DNA of 26,474 nucleotides, from assembly GCA_030731565.1 (NCBI GenBank), contig JANQTT010000013.1, positions 1 through 26,474 on the forward strand, read 5' to 3'. The stretch is from Rickettsiaceae bacterium (GTDB lineage Bacteria; Pseudomonadota; Alphaproteobacteria; Rickettsiales; Rickettsiaceae). Of the stretch, positions 8,246 to 15,921 are shown one piece after another. The position numbers and the translations under genes are program-made. Under the pieces are notes generated by a model. It made no database searches and had not been told where the DNA came from. It was given only the letters and a program-made list of their open reading frames with translations. How positions within the stretch are numbered: the stretch's first letter is position 1; the number at the start of each line of letters is the position of its first letter.

Positions 8246-9082
8246 ATGAGAACAAATTTTTTTGTTGCTGTGGTAATAACAGCAATATTAGGACTTTCAA
8301 CCCTGTATTGGCAAAGTAATAATACTGAAATATTTTATCATACTGAAAATGAATATGGGCCAATTTGGGTATATGATTCAAAAGGTATCAGGTGCATGTC
8401 ATTTCTTGAACCGCCAGCTCCTATCATTCAGAGCTGCATGTCTTTATCAAATAAAAAGGCTGTATTATTTGATTATGCGCAAATGTTTTTAAGTACATTG
8501 TTTATCAAGGAAGACCCAAGAAAAATTTTGATTATAGGACTTGGAGGCGCAACTATCCAAAAAGCTTTAAACATTTTAGTTCCAAATGCAAAAATTCATA
8601 CCGTTGAAATCAACTCAGATATTCCAACAATTGTTGAAAAATATTTTGGTTATGAATTTAATCATACTAATAGAATTTTTGTTGAAGACGGTGTGCAATA
8701 CGTTAAAGACTCACCACCTAATAGATATGACCTTATTTTAATCGACGCATTTAGTAGAGAATATATCCCCGAAGGGTTTTTAACTCGTGAATTTATGAAT
8801 AACGTAAAAAAAACTCTAAAGACAAATGGCGTAGTCGCGATTAATACTTTTATTTCTAGTAAGAAATCAGAACTTGAGTCAGAGCTATTTAAAGATATAT
8901 TTGGTAAATATTATAATCTTAAAAAAGCTAATTCAAGGGTTATGGTAGCCCAAGCAAATAATAAGCTACCGGAATACCAAGAAATCGCTGTAGACTCTAA
9001 TTTATGGTTATATAGAATGGCAGAGATTGGAATTAATCAAACCGCTTTATTATCGCTTTATAAGGATTCTTTAAGAGAATAA
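8246..9082 (+). CDS. Membrane-anchored spermidine-synthase-like protein
   Basis: A 278-residue protein with one N-terminal hydrophobic segment (about residues 5-22), probably an anchor. The rest resembles the Rossmann-fold spermidine synthase/methyltransferase superfamily: motif I LIIGLGGATIQKAL (about 95-108), acidic HTVEINSD (118-125), VEDGVQYV (146-153) and YDLILIDAFSREYIPEGFLT (161-180). Classical spermidine synthases have a catalytic Asp in a DSSDP-like motif after the YD; here the sequence is IDAFS, so the Asp is present but the context differs, and aminopropyltransferase activity is uncertain. It begins 9 bp after nuoF and is likely co-transcribed with it. Similar anchored forms of unknown function are widespread in proteobacteria. 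Confidence 0.75.
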   Translation: MRTNFFVAVVITAILGLSTLYWQSNNTEIFYHTENEYGPIWVYDSKGIRCMSFLEPPAPIIQSCMSLSNKKAVLFDYAQMFLSTLFIKEDPRKILIIGLGGATIQKALNILVPNAKIHTVEINSDIPTIVEKYFGYEFNHTNRIFVEDGVQYVKDSPPNRYDLILIDAFSREYIPEGFLTREFMNNVKKTLKTNGVVAINTFISSKKSELESELFKDIFGKYYNLKKANSRVMVAQANNKLPEYQEIAVDSNLWLYRMAEIGINQTALLSLYKDSLRE

Positions 9083-9090
9083 CATTATTT

Positions 9091-9579
9091 CTAGTCCAGC
9101 TCTCTTCCAAGTTCCATTAATACTTCAGTTCTTTCATGATGAATATAGCGGTGATCTAATCCATGTTTAATTGCTAAATCAAAATATTCAAGCGCTTCTT
9201 CTAGTTTGCCTAAAGCCCTGAGACATTGGGCTTTTTCGTAATATGACTGTCGCAATAGTGCATTTCTATGTTGTTCTGGTGATAAAGAATAAAATGCTTT
9301 TACCAGGTGATTGTACTTAATTGCTTGATCAAACGAGTCTATAGCTTCCTTGTATTTACCAAGATGATGCAGAGCTATACCTTTTTCAGAATGAGCTTCT
9401 GGATGACTTGGAACATACTTAAGTAGTTTATTAGCTACAGATATTGTTTCTTTCCGATTGATAGTAGGACTACTTACCATGACCAATTCTTTTTCTAATT
9501 TTTCAATTTTCTGGGTATTCACAGTTGAACAGCCTAAAGAAAAAAACACAAGAACAGAAAAAGTTATTAATTGTTTCAT
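9091..9579 (-). CDS. TPR-repeat protein, probable lipoprotein
   Basis: A 162-residue protein with a short hydrophobic N-terminus ending in FSLGCS, a slightly unusual lipobox with Ser rather than Leu at -3, so lipid attachment at Cys17 is likely but not certain. The rest contains tetratricopeptide repeats: one around residues 60-90 (GIALHHLGKYKEAIDSFDQA) and one around 111-137 (AQCLRALGKLEEALEYFDLA), with a partial third at the end. TPRs mediate protein contacts; no partner can be named. The gene is convergent with the spermidine-synthase-like gene (8 bp apart) and starts about 190 bp from the divergent lysozyme-MuF gene. Confidence 0.75.
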   Translation of the reverse strand: MKQLITFSVLVFFSLGCSTVNTQKIEKLEKELVMVSSPTINRKETISVANKLLKYVPSHPEAHSEKGIALHHLGKYKEAIDSFDQAIKYNHLVKAFYSLSPEQHRNALLRQSYYEKAQCLRALGKLEEALEYFDLAIKHGLDHRYIHHERTEVLMELGRELD

Positions 9580-9739
9580 ATTGCAAAACAGGCTTCTTTA
9601 CAATTTATTTATACAGCAGGCATTTCTATCTACCTACAAAATTTTCTTTACACAGAGGTTATAAAATAGTTTACCAAAAATACTATGACAATAAAGTATT
9701 TTCTAAACCCTTAGTGAATAGATATAAGCTTGTATATTG

Positions 9740-9760
9740 TCTTTAACAAACTGTTAAAGA
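9740..9760 (+). promoter_or_regulatory. Perfect hairpin over the ribosome binding site of the lysozyme-MuF gene
   Basis: A 9-bp perfect inverted repeat with a 3-base loop (TCTTTAACA, AAC, TGTTAAAGA) ends 6 bases before the ATG at 9767. The right arm contains the A/G-rich stretch that would act as ribosome binding site, so an RNA hairpin could mask it; alternatively it is a protein-binding operator. Function is inferred from position only. Confidence 0.45.
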
Positions 9761-9766
9761 AGAACT

Positions 9767-10840
9767 ATGACAACAAAATCCTTTAAAGTACAAATAGCTG
9801 AAATAATCCGAGATTCTACTCATAATTTAGTAATTACTGAAGATAATGAACTTGATAATGAGGTTTATTTTAGCAGATTGAAGTATTTTATCGGTGAGCT
9901 TGAAGGGGTAAGAAATGAAGCCTATCTGGATGGAATACCAGATCCAAGAAATCCTGCAAAATTTATTTCAGCTGAAAAGTTTTATAATTTCAGCATTGAA
10001 AAACAAACTCAAATAAAGAAAGAATATTTCGAAAAGCATCAAAAAAAACCTGTAACAACGGTCGGTATTGGTGCCAATATTGAATCAGACAAAATAAAAG
10101 AAAGATTTGACAAAATACTTGGAGAACCTGGTTTAATGCATTTAGTCTATTATGGAAAAGCAGAGCTTACGGATGAGCAAGTTGCTATAATATTTAAGGA
10201 TTGTATTAGCACTAGAGTAGAAGAACTCCGCAGAATATATAAGTCAGACTGGGATAAGCTAAGGGTAAATGAACGAATTACTATCATAAGTCTTTATTTT
10301 AATAATAAAAATTTAGCTGGCGGTCATACAAATTTTTATAATTATATTACAAATTATATTAAAACTGGTGATCTGGTTTATTTAAAACAGGCAGTGAATG
10401 AAGTAGAAAAAAAATCGAATCCAAAAAGATCTCTTGGAATACAAAATAGAAGAGACGCTGAAGGAGAATTACTTGCCTCTTATAAATCTTCGGCTTATAC
10501 CAGACCCAATGAATCACCAGATTCTGCAAAAGTTACTGTAGCTGAGGCTGGAAAAACGGTTATTCCATTAAATAACGATCGTCCAATAACTAGGATAAAT
10601 TCAGATTATTTTATTTGGCGTACCAAAATGGATAATAAAGTTAGAAATGAGCATGTTTTGCGCGAAGGCAAGATATATAGAAAAGATAATCCACCAGATT
10701 ATTCACCAGGTAGTGCGAATAATTGTAGATGTTATCAGGAAGAAGTGCCTGATTACATTTGTATAAAAGACAAAAAACTTGATAAAGCGTTTGAATTATA
10801 TTTATGCAGAGGAATAAAACACCCGATTCTATTTATATAG
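9767..10840 (+). CDS. T4-type lysozyme domain fused to a phage MuF-like C-terminal domain
   Basis: I read two domains in this 357-residue protein. Residues ~35-240 match the GH24 (T4 lysozyme) pattern: EGVRNEAYLD (46-55) corresponds to the T4 segment holding catalytic Glu11 and Asp20, and TVGIG (98-102) to the segment with Thr26, so Glu46, Asp55 and Thr98 are candidates; an extra ~35 residues sit between the two motifs. LTDEQVAIIFKD and LGIQNRRDAEGELL also fit the family. Residues ~284-326 (WRT, D289, VR292-293, H296, PP309-310 and the final NCRC at 319-322) resemble the C-terminal motif of phage head-morphogenesis proteins of the MuF/SPP1 gp7 type. No signal peptide or membrane segment is seen. 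No other phage genes adjoin it, so it may be a phage remnant, a secreted effector or toxin, or a bacteriocin-like enzyme. Confidence 0.72.
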   Translation: MTTKSFKVQIAEIIRDSTHNLVITEDNELDNEVYFSRLKYFIGELEGVRNEAYLDGIPDPRNPAKFISAEKFYNFSIEKQTQIKKEYFEKHQKKPVTTVGIGANIESDKIKERFDKILGEPGLMHLVYYGKAELTDEQVAIIFKDCISTRVEELRRIYKSDWDKLRVNERITIISLYFNNKNLAGGHTNFYNYITNYIKTGDLVYLKQAVNEVEKKSNPKRSLGIQNRRDAEGELLASYKSSAYTRPNESPDSAKVTVAEAGKTVIPLNNDRPITRINSDYFIWRTKMDNKVRNEHVLREGKIYRKDNPPDYSPGSANNCRCYQEEVPDYICIKDKKLDKAFELYLCRGIKHPILFI

Positions 10841-10909
10841 TCATTTACTTTAAAAATTGGACGTCGTTACTTATCGCTCCTAGCCTCATATCCAAATTAA
10901 ATGACTATA
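10836..10909. repeat. Palindromic repeat family P2, copy at the 3' end of the lysozyme-MuF gene
   Basis: Perfect 11-bp inverted repeat: TATAGTCATTT (10836-10846) and AAATGACTATA (10899-10909), with 52 bp between. The left arm covers the stop codon of the preceding gene. The arms match the outer ends of the larger inverted repeat at 13440-13603, and the interior CGCTCCTAGC recurs at the element near 15812-15921. Confidence 0.7.
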
Positions 10910-11029
10910 GAATAACACTTTAATCATACCATTTGTAAGAAAAAATACTGTATAAAACAAATTATAGAGTTATTAGCTGAGGTCTGTTATAGTTTGTCCC
11001 TATTTAAAATTAATTATATTATTTGAAAT

Positions 11030-12373
11030 ATGGAAGTTATTGTAATAATAAACCAATACCTTTGGGACTATATATTGCTTGTTTTGCTTTTGGGAACAGG
11101 GATTTATTATACTTTAAAACTAAAAGCAATCCAGTTTAGGTTGTTTCCTAATATTATTATGAATGTTATTAATAGCGCATTACAAAAAAATGAACCAAGC
11201 TCGGGCGGAATCAGCTCATTTCAAGCATTAACAACTGCAATTGCAGCACAAGTAGGAACTGGTAATTTAGCTGGCACGGCAACGGCAATTGTGGCAGGCG
11301 GTCCTGGGGCGATATTTTGGATGTGGTTTAGCGCATTTTTTGGTATGAGTACTATTTTTGCTGAGAGCATTCTTGCGCAAAAATACAGGACTAAGGTTGG
11401 TGATGAAATTGTTGGCGGGCCAGCTTATTATATTGAGAAGGGTCTTGGTAATAAGAAATTAGCAATATTTTTTGCAATATGTATCATACTAGCTCTAGGA
11501 TTTATTGGCAATATGGTCCAGGCAAACTCTATCAGTTATGCATTTAATATAGCATTTGATTCCACGCCGTGGGTTATAGGTATCGCAGTAGCAATTATAG
11601 TAGGGTTAGTTATTCAGGGAGGTATTACTAGAATTGCATCTTTTACTGAAATGCTAGTTCCGATTATGGCTGTAATATATATATTTGGCTGTATTTATAT
11701 AATTATACTAAGATCTGAGTATATTTTGCCAGCATTTAAATCAATATTTGAATCGGCTTTTAGATTTGAATCAGCGACGGGCGGCGTAGCTGGTATTACA
11801 ATACGTGAAGCAATGCGCTATGGGGTAGCTCGGGGATTGTTTTCTAATGAAGCTGGCATGGGGTCAACCCCGCATGCTCATGCAGCAGCAAAAGTAAGCG
11901 ATCCAAACAAGCAAGGAGAAGTGGCAATTTTTAGCGTATTTTTTGATACGTTTATAATTCTTACGCTTACTGCCCTGGTTATTTTAACATCTAGTTTTTA
12001 CCTTGAAATGGTAGAGCTTCCCAAGGAAGAATGGACAGATTCTATTGCACTAACCCAATCAGCATTTATGAGCAGTTTTGGTCATAATGGAAAATATTTT
12101 ATAGCTATAATTTTATTTTTCTTTGCCCTTTCAACGATTATTGGTTGGTATTATTTTGCCGCAATAAACGTTAAATATTTATTTGGTGATAAAGCTATAA
12201 AACTATTTAGATTTCTGGTTGTTCTATGCGTATTCTTTGGTACTACCATGAAAGTAAACCTATTATGGGAATTAGCAGATACATTTAATGGCCTGATGTG
12301 TATCCCGAACCTCATCGCTCTTCTAGCGCTTAGCGGGCTGGTAATAAAGACGGTGGATAAAGCGGGTAAGTAA
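11030..12373 (+). CDS. AGCS-family Na+/H+:alanine (amino acid) symporter
   Basis: A 447-residue polytopic inner-membrane protein of the alanine-or-glycine:cation symporter family. The family signature is seen near residues 63-110 (SSFQALTTAIAAQVGTGNLA followed by GTATAIVAGGPGAIFWMW and FAESILAQKYR). Further conserved stretches are GGPAYYIEKGL, GITIREAMRYGVARGLFSNE with AGMGSTPHAHAAA, and a late FFALSTIIGWYYF. Around ten hydrophobic segments are visible. Such carriers import small neutral amino acids with Na+, fitting a host-dependent bacterium. It is monocistronic, followed by convergent fdxA 47 bp away. No clear promoter could be picked in the AT-rich upstream region. Confidence 0.92.
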   Translation: MEVIVIINQYLWDYILLVLLLGTGIYYTLKLKAIQFRLFPNIIMNVINSALQKNEPSSGGISSFQALTTAIAAQVGTGNLAGTATAIVAGGPGAIFWMWFSAFFGMSTIFAESILAQKYRTKVGDEIVGGPAYYIEKGLGNKKLAIFFAICIILALGFIGNMVQANSISYAFNIAFDSTPWVIGIAVAIIVGLVIQGGITRIASFTEMLVPIMAVIYIFGCIYIIILRSEYILPAFKSIFESAFRFESATGGVAGITIREAMRYGVARGLFSNEAGMGSTPHAHAAAKVSDPNKQGEVAIFSVFFDTFIILTLTALVILTSSFYLEMVELPKEEWTDSIALTQSAFMSSFGHNGKYFIAIILFFFALSTIIGWYYFAAINVKYLFGDKAIKLFRFLVVLCVFFGTTMKVNLLWELADTFNGLMCIPNLIALLALSGLVIKTVDKAGK

Positions 12374-12420
12374 AATAAATTATTAGGTATTACTTGACAA
12401 TGGTAAAAAATATAACGCCG

Positions 12421-12741
12421 TTAGGCTTGCTTAATATATTTTTCGTACTTATTTTTTTCATTTTTATATTTATCAGCATCAGGTAGAGGATCCTTTATTT
12501 TTGTTATATTAGGGCTTTTTTCAGATAGTTCTTTATTGATTTCAACCCATCTAATCAGGTCAGGTGATTCCTCGCTGATAGCATCAATTGGGCATTCAGG
12601 TACGCAGACTCCGCAATCAATGCATTCATCAGGGTTGATCACTAGCATTAATTCGTGCTCATAGAAGCAATCAACAGGGCATACTTCTACGCAGTCTGTA
12701 TACTTACATTTAATGCATTCATCAGTAACAACGTAAGTCAA
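12421..12741 (-). CDS. fdxA: 7Fe ferredoxin FdxA ([3Fe-4S][4Fe-4S])
   Basis: A 106-residue ferredoxin with the cysteine pattern of the 7Fe type: [20 protein letters not shown] near the N-terminus and [12 protein letters not shown] at about residues 40-51. The C-terminal ~45 residues form the extension typical of the FdxA subfamily (ending region with [18 protein letters not shown]). It acts as a cytosolic one-electron carrier. Its ATG overlaps the ccmC stop by 4 bases (ATGA), so the two are translationally coupled. Confidence 0.95.
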   Translation of the reverse strand: MTYVVTDECIKCKYTDCVEVCPVDCFYEHELMLVINPDECIDCGVCVPECPIDAISEESPDLIRWVEINKELSEKSPNITKIKDPLPDADKYKNEKNKYEKYIKQA

Positions 12742-13448
12742 TTTATTCTACCATTATTATATTTTATATTATTAAGTAAAATTCTAGTGCGCATCAGTAA
12801 TGATAGTAAAAAAAAGCAAATAAAACTAGCAAACATTATCATTAACGGTAGTAGAATAGAGCTGTGGATTGAAGGCCCAGACATTTTAAAAACACTAGCT
12901 GGTTGGTGAAGGCTATACCAGATATCTACAGAAAATTTTACGATTGGGATATTAATAAAACCGATTATGGCAATTACTGAGGCTGGCTTTTCCGCTCTTA
13001 ATATATTTGTACCGCTATTTGTAACAGATATATAACTTAAATATAATAAAAATAATATAAGCATTGATGTAAGCCTAGCATCCCAAACCCACCAAGTCCC
13101 CCAAATTGGCTTGCCCCAAAGCGAGCCAGTAACAAGAGTAATGAGTGCAAATGCCGCGCCAATTGGCGCGGAGGCTACTGACATCAGATACGATATTCGG
13201 GTTTTCCATACTAAGCTAGAGAAGCTACAAATAGCCATAAAGCTATATATTCCAAGGCTCATCCATGCTGATGGCACATGTACATACATGATTCTGACCA
13301 TCTCTCCTTGCTGATAATCTGCTGGAGAGGAAAATAGTGCAAAATAAAGCCCAACGCTTAACACAAAAGGGAATAATATTGCCAAAAGTGGAATAAGTGT
13401 TTTTTCTACTTTAGCAAAAAACTGCGGAGTAAGAAACTGTATAGTCAT
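12738..13448 (-). CDS. ccmC: Heme exporter subunit CcmC (cytochrome c maturation)
   Basis: CcmC presents heme to the chaperone CcmE at the periplasmic face of the inner membrane in System I cytochrome c maturation. The 236-residue protein has about six hydrophobic segments. The tryptophan-rich heme-handling motif [13 protein letters not shown] is at residues 116-128, and the two conserved periplasmic histidines are visible as His57 (YVHVPSAW) and His181 ([10 protein letters not shown]). Length is normal. The ATG at 13448 lies inside a 24-bp inverted-repeat arm (13440-13463), and no purine-rich ribosome binding site is visible, so expression may depend on folding of the leader. No other ccm genes are in the window. 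Confidence 0.95.
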   Translation of the reverse strand: MTIQFLTPQFFAKVEKTLIPLLAILFPFVLSVGLYFALFSSPADYQQGEMVRIMYVHVPSAWMSLGIYSFMAICSFSSLVWKTRISYLMSVASAPIGAAFALITLVTGSLWGKPIWGTWWVWDARLTSMLILFLLYLSYISVTNSGTNILRAEKPASVIAIIGFINIPIVKFSVDIWYSLHQPASVFKMSGPSIHSSILLPLMIMFASFICFFLLSLLMRTRILLNNIKYNNGRIN

Positions 13449-13603
13449 TTGAGTTGAATTAGCATATATTTTTAGATTGCCTTTATAAATTTATTTATCA
13501 CCTTTTTAACTTCAAATGGGATAGCCTTGAAAGCTAAAAAGCTAAAAACTAAATTTTAAAATACTTCCTATAAACATACGCTAATTCAACTCAAATGACT
13601 ATA
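13440..13603. repeat. 24-bp perfect inverted repeat spanning the ccmC start (family P2)
   Basis: The arms 13440-13463 and 13580-13603 are exact reverse complements over 24 bases, starting TATAGTCATTTGAG and separated by 116 bp of AT-rich non-coding sequence. The left arm contains the ccmC start codon; the right arm ends 3 bases before the pgeF stop. On the minus-strand transcript the arms could pair and cover the ccmC start. The outer 11 bases are the same as the arms at 10836-10909. Confidence 0.85.
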
Positions 13604-13606
13604 ACA

Positions 13607-14341
13607 TTATCTAATTATAATTGTTGATAAAATATTTTGGTTATATTGTTCATTTCTATGAGTGCACCTGCGAAAGCTTGGGTAATTATCTTCCAGTTCG
13701 TAAGTATCATCATTGATATTAACTTTAATTTCTATGTTTTCTTGTTTAACCTTTGCTCTGACGTATGCTGGGAGGTCAAACATATAGTGATTCTGGTTAT
13801 TTGACGGTATAAAGAACTTTTTATACTCTATACCATCATTAACAAAATCTTGATAATATTTTTCATCAACTTCGTATGATTTTTGTTGAATAGATGGGCC
13901 TATAAGAGCTTTTATATCTATTGCACCGCGTTGCTTCATTTTATTGTGCAATTGTGTAATTATATTATTTTTAGCGCTTTTCCAGCCGCAATGAGCTGTT
14001 CCTATAACAGATCCGTCAGAACTAGCGAGCAATACTGGAACGCAATCTGCAGTTAATATGCCTAGAGCAACGTCCTTTCTTGTCGTTATAGATCCGTCTG
14101 CTTCCTGGTGAGCTGGATGGTCTATATCATCAACGTCTAATATTTTAGTGCCATGAACTTGTTTTAAAATCACTAGCTCACGTGCATTGTATTCGCCTTT
14201 TATTGTATCAATATTTTTCTGGATTTCTGCTAAAATTGCAGCATTTTCAGCTTTATGTTTGCTGTATTTTCCACTTGATGCTTTATAAGTTTTATCAAAA
14301 ATTTTATAATAAACTTTGTCTTTTATAAATTCGATTTCCAT
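13607..14341 (-). CDS. pgeF: PgeF/YfiH-family protein (peptidoglycan editing factor, LACC1-like)
   Basis: Members of this family (also called laccase-domain or DUF152) act on purine nucleosides in vitro and, in E. coli, keep wrong amino acids out of peptidoglycan. The zinc-site signatures are present: His63 in QVHG, Cys100 in ILTADCVPVLLA and His117 in GTAHCGWKS. IGPSIQQKSYEV follows at about residues 142-153, and RRCTHRN sits near the C-terminus. The usual HAGWRG is HCGWKS here, placing an extra cysteine beside the metal ligand. Length (244) is normal. It is upstream of ccmC on the same strand, with the 24-bp inverted repeat between, and divergent from the GS-like gene 20 bp away. Confidence 0.9.
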   Translation of the reverse strand: MEIEFIKDKVYYKIFDKTYKASSGKYSKHKAENAAILAEIQKNIDTIKGEYNARELVILKQVHGTKILDVDDIDHPAHQEADGSITTRKDVALGILTADCVPVLLASSDGSVIGTAHCGWKSAKNNIITQLHNKMKQRGAIDIKALIGPSIQQKSYEVDEKYYQDFVNDGIEYKKFFIPSNNQNHYMFDLPAYVRAKVKQENIEIKVNINDDTYELEDNYPSFRRCTHRNEQYNQNILSTIIIR

Positions 14342-14361
14342 AATGATACTAAGCTTGCTAT

Positions 14362-15093
14362 ATGAGTTTTGACATAAATAAATTATCAGATAACCAGAAA
14401 AAATACAATCTATTAGATAGTATAAAAAATGAGCTTAAAAATCATTTTGCACTTACTGTCTGTGTTGGAGCGGAAATAGAATTTTATTTAAATAATGTGC
14501 AAGATATTCCTATGCTCGAGGTAATGGTAGGGCATAAAATAAAAGCTGAAAAAGGCCAAGGACAATACGAAATCGACCTACCACCATCCACGGATCCCGT
14601 AAAATACTCAAAGTATATTGATCTAGTTCGAAAGAAGATAATTTTTGGAGCTAATGAACTAGGTGGTTATGCCGATTTTAGTTCTAAACCATATAAAGAT
14701 GATTATGGCAATAGTATGCATATACATTTGAATTTTCAGGAAGATGAAAATATAGAGAAATATGCTAGAATGCTATGCTATTATTTGCCAGAAAGTCTAT
14801 CCATATTCTTACCAAAAGAAGAAGACTGGAATCGTCTTGATGAAAGGTTCATGGCGCCAACTCACATTTGTTATGGGGGGAACAATAGGACTGCAGCTAT
14901 CAGAATCCCTGATTCTTTGCCAAGAAGACTGGAACATAGAGTCCCGGCGGCAAGTGCAGATCCGGCATTTGTTATTTATGTAATTCTAGCGTCAATAGTA
15001 AAAGGTTTAACTTTACCTATAGAAACAACAGCATATTCAAAAATATTCGGGAATGCTTTTGATAAACAATATGGTTTAACCAAAATAGTATAA
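14362..15093 (+). CDS. Short glutamine-synthetase-like catalytic-domain protein
   Basis: A 243-residue protein that matches only the catalytic barrel of glutamine synthetase (usual length ~440-470). Recognisable elements in order: GAEIEFYL (37-43; Glu38 and Glu40), GQYEID (67-72; Glu70), GNSMHIHLNF (116-125; His120 and His122), NNRTAAIRIP (174-183) and RRLEHRVPAASADPAFVIYV (188-207). These correspond to the metal-binding glutamates, the histidine of the ATP site and the C-terminal arginine and glutamate motifs. The N-terminal beta-grasp domain, with the catalytic Asp and part of the neighbouring active site in the oligomer, is absent. True ammonia-dependent glutamine synthesis is therefore doubtful; a different gamma-glutamyl or carboxylate-amine ligation, or a non-enzymatic role, is possible. 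Divergent from pgeF with 20 bp between. Confidence 0.75.
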   Translation: MSFDINKLSDNQKKYNLLDSIKNELKNHFALTVCVGAEIEFYLNNVQDIPMLEVMVGHKIKAEKGQGQYEIDLPPSTDPVKYSKYIDLVRKKIIFGANELGGYADFSSKPYKDDYGNSMHIHLNFQEDENIEKYARMLCYYLPESLSIFLPKEEDWNRLDERFMAPTHICYGGNNRTAAIRIPDSLPRRLEHRVPAASADPAFVIYVILASIVKGLTLPIETTAYSKIFGNAFDKQYGLTKIV

Positions 15094-15177
15094 GCTTAAA
15101 TCACACTATATTTTGAACAATTTAGTTGTATCTGGGTATTTATATAGCTTACTTTCTATACAAATAGTAGACTAAAA

Positions 15178-15209
15178 CATAGTAAATTAATTTAACGTAA
15201 TTTACTATG
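15178..15209. repeat. Short perfect inverted repeat abutting the structured P3 element
   Basis: CATAGTAAATT (15178-15188) and AATTTACTATG (15199-15209) form an 11-bp perfect palindrome with a 10-base loop. Its right arm overlaps the first four bases of the larger P3 element. Within the 309-bp gene-free gap 15094-15402, these two structures account for most of the recognisable sequence; the remainder shows nothing I can name. Confidence 0.5.
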
Positions 15210-15371
15210 GTACTGTCGGCACAGTTATAAAAAGATGTATTTTGGAAGATTTTTGAGCGAAAACCATCCTAAAATTTGTAGGAATAGTTTATCTATTTCA
15301 AAAATTTTAGGATGATTTGTAGCCAAAAAGAGCCTAAATAGGTTTTTTATAACTGTGCCGGCAGTACCATA
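15206..15371 (+). repeat. Structured repeat family P3, copy 1 (MITE-like, with conserved fold)
   Basis: A 166-bp element with 28-bp terminal inverted repeats (15206-15233 and 15344-15371; 27 of 28 match, the single mismatch allowing a G-U pair). Inside is a second, perfect 13-bp inverted repeat (15265-15277 and 15302-15314) enclosing GGAATAGTTTATCTATTTC, itself able to form a small apical hairpin. It is homologous to 22576-22727 in the opposite orientation: unpaired segments such as GATTTTTGAGCGAAAA and AGCCAAAAAGA are kept, while stem positions differ in compensating pairs. It lies between the GS-like gene and the frameshifted small gene. Confidence 0.85.
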
Positions 15372-15402
15372 AACAGCGATTAACTTATTTTTGTATTAAA
15401 CT

Positions 15403-15809
15403 ATGTCAGATATATTAAATATTATTCTTCTGGTGACCCTTCCTATTGTTGCATTCTTTTTATATAGACGCATTAGAAGTGGTTCTAGAAACAACAACAT
15501 TAAATTACTTTTGACAAAGCCCAATCTCAAGAAGCATATGCAGCAAAGAAATACCCTAAAGATGAAGAAGTGACTTTATCTTTAGAAGAAAAAATAAATC
15601 TATCTTGGCAATTTCTCATAAATATAACAGAGCAAATTTTGAATAAATTTTCTAAACAAGATAAAAATATAGTCTATGAAGCTGGGCAAAAAATGAATAA
15701 ACATGGTATGACTTATCAACATGATGTCAAGCAAGAAGCAAAATTAACAATAAATGTAATTAGGGCTAGAACCAGGCAGCAGGCGCAAGACAAGGGGCGT
15801 GCTCGTTAA
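15403..15809 (+). pseudogene. Small membrane-anchored protein with an apparent frameshift (DUF2660-like?)
   Basis: ATG 15403 opens a frame beginning MSDILNIILLVTLPIVAFFL, an N-terminal membrane segment followed by a basic stretch, and ends at TGA 15571. The -1 frame reads sensibly from about 15504 (ITFDKAQSQEAYAAKKYPKD, then EEVTLSLEEKINLSWQFL) to 15809. The two parts fit together as one ~134-residue protein if a base was lost in the TTTT at 15509-15512. Alternatively the second part is a separate gene from GTG 15570, overlapping the first stop as GTGA. The C-terminal region recalls a small Rickettsia-type family (DUF2660), from memory only. Function is unknown. The slip site does not fit a canonical -1 heptamer. 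Confidence 0.6.
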
Positions 15810-15811
15810 AC

Positions 15812-15921
15812 ATACCATGCCCTCAAATCAAATATTACCCATTGCTCGTCGCTCACGTATTATTATAGGCTACGCTCCTTGCCCTCGCTCCTAGCGCTAA
15901 TTTAATTTAAAGAAATGGTAT
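15812..15921. repeat. Palindromic element between convergent genes (possible P2 relative)
   Basis: The 111-bp gap contains ATACCAT (15812-15818) and ATGGTAT (15915-15921) as a 7-bp terminal inverted repeat. The interior is comparatively GC-rich and includes TCGCTCCTAGC, shared with the P2 copy at 10836-10909, followed by GCTAATTTAATTTAAA, similar to the arm sequence at 13580. The short arms make the boundaries uncertain. Confidence 0.45.

Noticed and set aside
9458..9746. Two plus-strand frames (68 and 73 codons) over the start of the TPR gene and the following spacer
   Set aside because: They overlap each other and the TPR gene in other frames, with Phe/Lys/Asn-rich translations typical of AT-rich non-coding DNA.
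12655..12909. A plus-strand 84-codon frame across the fdxA/ccmC junction
   Set aside because: Antisense to two well-supported genes, with no motifs.
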